A stretch of 10,255 nucleotides of DNA from an uncultured Ruminococcus sp. (GTDB lineage Bacteria; Bacillota; Clostridia; Oscillospirales; Ruminococcaceae). The DNA lies in the NCBI GenBank assembly GCA_946537565.1, contig CAMNFW010000062.1:1-10255 (forward strand), read 5' to 3'. Both the position numbers and the translations under genes were made by a program. The notes under the pieces are model-generated. The model made no database searches and had not been told where the DNA came from. It saw nothing but the letters and a program-made list of their open reading frames with translations. This document shows positions 7,803-10,255 of the stretch, in pieces (position 1 is the stretch's first letter; the number at the start of each line of letters is the position of its first letter).

Positions 7803-7836
7803 AAAAAAACAGGAAAAGCCTTTCAGCGTTTCCCTG
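7803..7836 (-). terminator. Rho-independent terminator of the apbE operon
   Basis: On the minus strand CAGGGAAA (7829–7836) pairs with TTTTCCTG (7810–7817), with one G·U wobble, and seven T follow (7803–7809). It lies about 60 nt after the stop of the last gene of the apbE operon. The 7837–7895 stretch between gene and hairpin shows nothing else. Confidence 0.8.
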
Positions 7837-7895
7837 CTAAATACACCTTTTTTCACAATTTTTCTTTCATGATATCTGTTGGAGTTTATTGGCTG

Positions 7896-8129
7896 TTACT
7901 CGCCTTTGAAAAAGTTCTTTTTCAGCTCCTTCATAAGCTGCTCGTCATTTTCACTGACTCTCATGTTTGTGCGTATAGTTTTTCCCTCAGCTGTAGTCAG
8001 TGTTATTTCAATTATACTTCCTACGTCAACTGCATCTGCCGCTGCCTTGAAAAACTGCGGTATTTTCGGGTGTTCTTCCTTAAATACTGACAGCAGCGGT
8101 TTAAGCTTCATAATATTAAGCGGATTCAT
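7896..8129 (-). CDS. Small protein of unknown function in the apbE operon
   Basis: This is a 77-residue protein with no family I can name. It starts MNPLNIMKLKPLLSVFKEEH, continues through KIPQFFKAAADAV, then shows a beta-like stretch GSIIEITLTT-EGKTIRTNMRVSE, and ends in a charged helix LMKELKKNFFKGE. The pattern suggests an alpha–beta–alpha soluble cytoplasmic protein. It has no signal peptide, membrane segment or cysteine. The start is chosen at the ATG 8127–8129, because AAAGGAG (8139–8145) lies 9 nt upstream. An in-frame ATG at 8148–8150 has no ribosome binding site. It begins 4 nt after the stop of the Gx transporter gene and is last in the operon, so it is probably co-expressed with the flavinylation genes. 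Any functional link is inferred from position only. Confidence 0.8.
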   Translation of the reverse strand: MNPLNIMKLKPLLSVFKEEHPKIPQFFKAAADAVDVGSIIEITLTTAEGKTIRTNMRVSENDEQLMKELKKNFFKGE

Positions 8130-8133
8130 TTTT

Positions 8134-8646
8134 TCATTCTCCTTTGTCATGATTTTCTATCGGCATGAGCCTTCTAAGCACAAGCTGGGCGCAAAGCCCT
8201 GTAAATGCACCTGCTATGCAGCCGGATATTATCAGAAACGGATAATACGCCGCTACTGCAAAAGATCTCATTACCACAACAGCTACTATTATCTGTCCGG
8301 TGTTGTGAAGCACCGCACCAAGTATGCTGCACAGCCATAAATAATTGAGCGGAATGATCTTTCTCAGCAGCAGCATACCCGCAAGGCATAACAGCGCCCC
8401 GGCAAGGCTGTATATCACCGCTGAAAAATTACTGCTGAAAAATGATCCAAGCAGCACCCTCGTCAGCACCATGAGCAGCACTTCCCTGCCGCTGAATTTA
8501 TAAGCTGAGTATACTGTTATGATATTGGCAAGTCCAAGCTTTACTCCTGGTATAGAAGATAAGTTGGGCAGCCTCAGTTCAACTATGAATATTATCAGTG
8601 AAACAGCTGTGAGCAGTGATAATTCCGCAAGACGTTTAGTTTTCAT
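8134..8646 (-). CDS. Gx transporter family protein (EetB-like; Hpre_diP_synt_I family)
   Basis: This 170-residue membrane protein has about five or six hydrophobic helices and the family hallmark PGVKLGLANI (33–42) after the first helix. A second conserved stretch is LTRVLLGSFFSSNFSAVIYSL, here at about 61–81. The family is often labelled heptaprenyl diphosphate synthase component I, but the sequence looks like an ECF-type substrate-binding membrane component and not a prenyltransferase. In Listeria and lactic acid bacteria, proteins of this family (EetB) are encoded beside EetA in extracellular electron transfer loci; its molecular role there is not settled. The ATG at 8644–8646 overlaps the end of the upstream gene by 11 nt, and GGAGGAG (8654–8660) lies 7 nt before it. 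Family assignment is firm; the EET role is inferred. Confidence 0.88.
   Translation of the reverse strand: MKTKRLAELSLLTAVSLIIFIVELRLPNLSSIPGVKLGLANIITVYSAYKFSGREVLLMVLTRVLLGSFFSSNFSAVIYSLAGALLCLAGMLLLRKIIPLNYLWLCSILGAVLHNTGQIIVAVVVMRSFAVAAYYPFLIISGCIAGAFTGLCAQLVLRRLMPIENHDKGE
8139..8145 (-). promoter_or_regulatory. Ribosome binding site that fixes the start of the 77-residue protein
   Basis: AAAGGAG on the minus strand, 9 nt before the ATG at 8127–8129, lies inside the last codons of the Gx transporter gene. The alternative ATG at 8148–8150 would place this site inside the coding region. Confidence 0.75.
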
Positions 8647-8998
8647 CTTCCTGCTCCTCCGTATAGCGTATTATCAGCCTGTGAGGCAGGCACACAATAG
8701 GTATCGTTTCAGAACGGAGAAATCCTGTGTTCACGCAGGTCCTGTCCGGACAGTCTGCATCGCTGATCCTGATGGCACCGTCGATGATCTCTACCTTATT
8801 ATAGCCTCCGTCGGCACTTTCTATAGTGAAAGTCCTGTTCTCGGAATCAGCAATATCCAGTGTGTACAGCACCTTTCCGTCCTGCACTATCTCTACCCAT
8901 GTACTTTCCGAAGGACGGCGCACAAACATTGCCGCTGCCACTGCTCCCACAAACAATACTATCACTGCTGCGAGGATCAGCTTTACAGGTTTAGTCAA
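8636..8998 (-). CDS. NusG domain II-containing protein (EetA-like), membrane-anchored
   Basis: This is a 120-residue protein with a single N-terminal membrane helix (about 7–26) followed by an extracytoplasmic domain. The domain has the NusG-II signature: a WVEIVQDGKVLYTLDI strand pair, IEIIDG-like VEIIDGAIRI, DCPDRTCVNTG (82–92) and IVCLPHRLII (101–110). Three cysteines are conserved in character: C83, C88 and C103. It is unrelated in function to transcription factor NusG beyond the fold. Members sit next to ApbE and Gx transporter genes and are called EetA in Listeria-type electron transfer loci. The start is a TTG (8996–8998) with the ideal site GGAGGTGA 6 nt upstream; no ATG precedes the membrane helix. 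The TTG overlaps the apbE stop by 8 nt, and its own stop overlaps the next gene by 11 nt. Translational coupling is therefore likely. Confidence 0.87.
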   Translation of the reverse strand: MTKPVKLILAAVIVLFVGAVAAAMFVRRPSESTWVEIVQDGKVLYTLDIADSENRTFTIESADGGYNKVEIIDGAIRISDADCPDRTCVNTGFLRSETIPIVCLPHRLIIRYTEEQEDEN

Positions 8999-10043
8999 CT
9001 GTGATCACCTCCGCAGGCATTCCGGAAATATTCTGGAACGCATCAGCTATACCTTCTGTATAATAAATACTTCCGTTATCAGTGACCAGTATAAGATCAA
9101 TGTCCCTGTGAGAACGCCAATACTCAGTCGCTTTATCCTTTCCGGCTACAAAAAGCGCCGTTGAAAGTGAGTCGCAGGTCAATCCGCTTTCTCCGATAAC
9201 TGTAACAGAAACAAGTCCGTTATCCGCCGGACAGCCGTCTGCCGGATCCATTATATGCCAGTATTTTTTCCCGTCTTCACCGATGAAAAATCTTTCATAA
9301 TTACCGGAAGTGATGACCGCCTTCCCGTCTGTCTCAATGATACACATATCTGTATCAGGCTGAAAAGGATCAACCACCGCTACCTTCCAGCACGAACCGT
9401 CCGGCTTATGCCCAAGAGCCTGAACATTTCCGCCAAGACTTATTATGGCTGAATCCACATTGTTTTCTGCCATTATTTCAATGACTGCATCACTGGTATA
9501 TCCCTTCGCCAGCGCTCCGACATCTATCATCACATCTTCCGGAACTGTCACACTGTCACTGCTGATCTCAATCTGGGTATAGTCAACTTTTTTCAGAAGA
9601 TCAGCCAGTACTGTCGGCTCCGGTATCTTGTAATCCTGAGTGGTAAATCCCCACTCTCTCAGCACAGGATACATGGTTATATCAAGCGAGCCGTTTGTCT
9701 CTGCACCATATTCAAGAGCCGCCGAAAGTATGGAAATAGTGTCGCTGCTAACCTCAGCAGATACGCCGCCTGATTTGTTTATCCTTGAAATATCGCTGTT
9801 TTCATCGGTAACTGATAATTCCGCTTCCAGCTCATAAATACGTTTTACTGCCTGATCCAGTGCTGTCTCTGCATTGTCACCGTAAGCTTTCAGGCTCATA
9901 TATGTATCCATAGCAAAAACATCTCTGCTATGTACTTCGGAAGCTGTATTGCTGTTTTCAGACTTTCCGCAGCTGCAAAGACTTAACATTACAGCTGCCG
10001 TCCCGACTGCAATAAGTCTGCTGAAATTGTTTTTTTCTCTCAT
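8991..10043 (-). CDS. apbE: FAD:protein FMN transferase, lipoprotein (ApbE/FmnB)
   Basis: ApbE transfers FMN from FAD to a Thr/Ser in target proteins outside the membrane, using Mg2+. The 350 residues carry a lipoprotein signal: positive MREKNNFSR, a hydrophobic stretch and a lipobox-like LCSC with C25 as probable lipidation site. Family motifs follow in order: FAMDTYMSL (43–51), DITMYPVLREWGF, IDVGALAKGY, SLGGNVQALG, ITSGNYERFF, HIMDP (263–267) and TCDSLSTALFV with the metal-binding D291. All expected blocks are present, so it should be active. AAAGGA at 10050–10055 is 6 nt from the ATG. It is the first gene of a four-gene operon, which resembles fmnB–eetA–eetB. No flavinylation target with the usual S/T-G-A-S/T site is visible in the window, so its substrate is encoded elsewhere. 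A terminator lies directly upstream. Confidence 0.95.
   Translation of the reverse strand: MREKNNFSRLIAVGTAAVMLSLCSCGKSENSNTASEVHSRDVFAMDTYMSLKAYGDNAETALDQAVKRIYELEAELSVTDENSDISRINKSGGVSAEVSSDTISILSAALEYGAETNGSLDITMYPVLREWGFTTQDYKIPEPTVLADLLKKVDYTQIEISSDSVTVPEDVMIDVGALAKGYTSDAVIEIMAENNVDSAIISLGGNVQALGHKPDGSCWKVAVVDPFQPDTDMCIIETDGKAVITSGNYERFFIGEDGKKYWHIMDPADGCPADNGLVSVTVIGESGLTCDSLSTALFVAGKDKATEYWRSHRDIDLILVTDNGSIYYTEGIADAFQNISGMPAEVITVD
9005..9012 (-). promoter_or_regulatory. Perfect ribosome binding site for a TTG start
   Basis: GGAGGTGA is fully complementary to the 16S rRNA 3' end and lies 6 nt before the TTG at 8996–8998. It is embedded in the last codons of apbE and decides the otherwise unusual start of the NusG-II gene. 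Confidence 0.85.
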
Positions 10044-10058
10044 AGCCTATCCTTTCAG

Positions 10059-10085
10059 AAAAAAAGGGAGCGGCTCACGCTCCCT
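10059..10085 (-). terminator. Terminator or attenuator directly upstream of apbE
   Basis: On the minus strand the arms GGGAGCG (10078–10084) and CGCTCCC (10066–10072) form a GC-rich stem. It extends by one A–T pair, has a 5-nt loop, and is followed by seven T (10059–10065). The T-run ends 16 nt before the apbE ATG, leaving room only for the ribosome binding site. Transcripts that express apbE must therefore pass this hairpin. The reverse direction lacks a T-run. It may be an attenuator in the apbE leader, or the end of a gene beyond the window with readthrough. Confidence 0.82.
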
Positions 10086-10113
10086 GTAATTCAGCGGTCA
10101 ACATACTAATGCG

Positions 10114-10125
10114 ATTATATCATAA
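10114..10125 (-). promoter_or_regulatory. Possible extended −10 promoter for apbE inside a palindrome
   Basis: The minus strand reads TTATGATATAAT, which contains TGA-TATAAT, an extended −10 element. The hexamer 17 bp upstream (ATCATA) is a poor −35. A start near 10107 would give an apbE leader of about 60 nt that includes the terminator hairpin. The same arm is present in the second palindrome copy, so this may be a repeat feature and not a true promoter. Confidence 0.35.
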
Positions 10126-10147
10126 AAGCGAAGCGTTATGATATAAT
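10114..10147. repeat. 34-bp palindromic repeat, copy 1
   Basis: The 12-bp perfect inverted arms ATTATATCATAA (10114–10125) and TTATGATATAAT (10136–10147) flank a 10-nt centre, AAGCGAAGCG, itself two copies of AAGCG. An identical segment begins at 10229. It looks like an extragenic palindromic repeat or a small non-autonomous element. Confidence 0.8.
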
Positions 10148-10195
10148 TGCCCGATTGCAGGGAGCAGATCTTTGATCTGCGTATCTGCAAGGGCA
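10148..10195. repeat. Long nested inverted repeat (18 bp in three stem parts)
   Basis: Three nested arms pair: TGCCC/GGGCA (10148–10152 with 10191–10195), TTGCAG/CTGCAA (10155–10160 with 10185–10190) and GCAGATC/GATCTGC (10164–10170 with 10174–10180). They leave a small bulge, one internal loop and a 3-nt apical loop. It lies between the two palindrome copies. As RNA it would form a stable rod. Confidence 0.65.
10158..10165 (-). promoter_or_regulatory. Candidate antiterminator strand for the apbE attenuator
   Basis: The minus-strand RNA reads GCUCCCUG here. It is perfectly complementary over 8 nt to CAGGGAGC at 10079–10086, the 5' arm of the hairpin before apbE. Pairing would free the 3' arm and T-run. 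In the alternative fold this strand is held in the nested hairpin 10148–10195. The function is inferred. Confidence 0.3.
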
Positions 10196-10206
10196 TTGAG
10201 ATAATT

Positions 10207-10234
10207 TATAATGAATGCTTTTGCATTCATTATA
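10207..10234. repeat. 28-bp perfect hairpin sharing an arm with palindrome copy 2
   Basis: TATAATGAATGC (10207–10218) and GCATTCATTATA (10223–10234) are perfect 12-bp arms around TTTT. The last six bases, ATTATA (10229–10234), are also the first six of the second 34-bp palindrome, so the two hairpins cannot form together. Confidence 0.75.
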
Positions 10235-10255
10235 TCATAAAAGCGAAGCGTTATG
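10229..10255. repeat. 34-bp palindromic repeat, copy 2, cut by the window end
   Basis: The first 27 bases are identical to copy 1 (10114–10140), including the AAGCGAAGCG centre. The window ends inside the right arm. The start-to-start distance between the copies is 115 bp. Confidence 0.8.

Noticed and set aside
7669..7900. CIRCE or CtsR heat-shock operator before lon
   Set aside because: Neither TTAGCACTC-N9-GAGTGCTAA nor paired GGTCAAA heptads occur in the gap.
8130..8150. Longer form of the 77-residue protein from the ATG at 8148–8150
   Set aside because: No ribosome binding site lies before it, and the good AAAGGAG would be internal. The ATG at 8127–8129 fits better.
7879..8340. 153-codon open frame on the plus strand
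   Set aside because: It lies antisense across the 77-residue gene and the Gx transporter gene, has low-complexity Ser/Phe composition and no ribosome binding site. It is a shadow of the real minus-strand genes.
8134..8646. Heptaprenyl diphosphate synthase component I as the function
   Set aside because: The family label is historical. The protein is a multi-helix membrane protein without prenyltransferase motifs, and its neighbours fit the Gx transporter/EetB assignment.
10114..10255. Two identical repeats with a spacer, considered as a CRISPR array
   Set aside because: Only two copies are present, the spacing is about 80 nt, the spacer is itself palindromic and no cas gene is in view.
10044..10255. 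FMN riboswitch upstream of apbE
   Set aside because: I looked for the conserved FMN aptamer core blocks and did not see them. The structure here is a set of palindromes with a terminator.

Overview
The window looks like chromosome of a low-to-mid GC anaerobic Firmicute, most likely a Ruminococcus-type member of the Oscillospiraceae/Clostridia. This rests on protein style, strong AAAGGAGG-type ribosome binding sites, sigma-A promoters with TATAAT boxes, a LonA–YsxC gene pair and a lipoprotein ApbE next to NusG-II and Gx-transporter genes. The genus is an inference from gene content and codon style. No search was run.

Left part (1–2232, plus strand): the 3' part of a large Sel1/TPR repeat protein that is open at the window edge. 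It is followed 12 nt later by a small RelA/SpoT-like HD phosphohydrolase. The pair ends at a bidirectional terminator (2360–2391) facing the convergent genes on the right.

Middle part (2431–7668, minus strand): the reading order is lon (ATP-dependent protease), yihA/ysxC (ribosome-assembly GTPase), lysA (diaminopimelate decarboxylase), then an AqpZ-like aquaporin. Lon has its own promoter and a leader hairpin. yihA and lysA follow at 10 and 21 nt and probably share its transcript. The aquaporin has its own extended −10 promoter. The first three genes are housekeeping functions: protein quality control, 50S assembly, and lysine/peptidoglycan precursor supply.

Right part (7896–10043, minus strand): a tight four-gene operon. 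It holds a lipoprotein FAD:protein FMN transferase (apbE), a NusG domain II protein (EetA-like), a Gx transporter family membrane protein (EetB-like) and a 77-residue protein of unknown function. Start and stop codons overlap or nearly touch, and a terminator follows (7803–7836). The first three match the fmnB–eetA–eetB part of Gram-positive extracellular electron transfer (flavinylation) loci. The NADH dehydrogenase, the flavinylated lipoprotein and the quinone genes are not in the window.

Right edge (10044–10255): no gene, but dense structure. A strong terminator ends 16 nt before the apbE start, too close for a promoter to fit in between. Upstream lie four palindromes, two of them copies of the same 34-bp element carrying outward-facing TGATATAAT boxes. 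One of the palindromes holds an 8-nt sequence that can pair with the 5' arm of the terminator. This could be an attenuation switch controlling the flavinylation operon, or a cluster of dispersed repeats beside a leaky terminator. No intergenic gap exceeds 300 bases.
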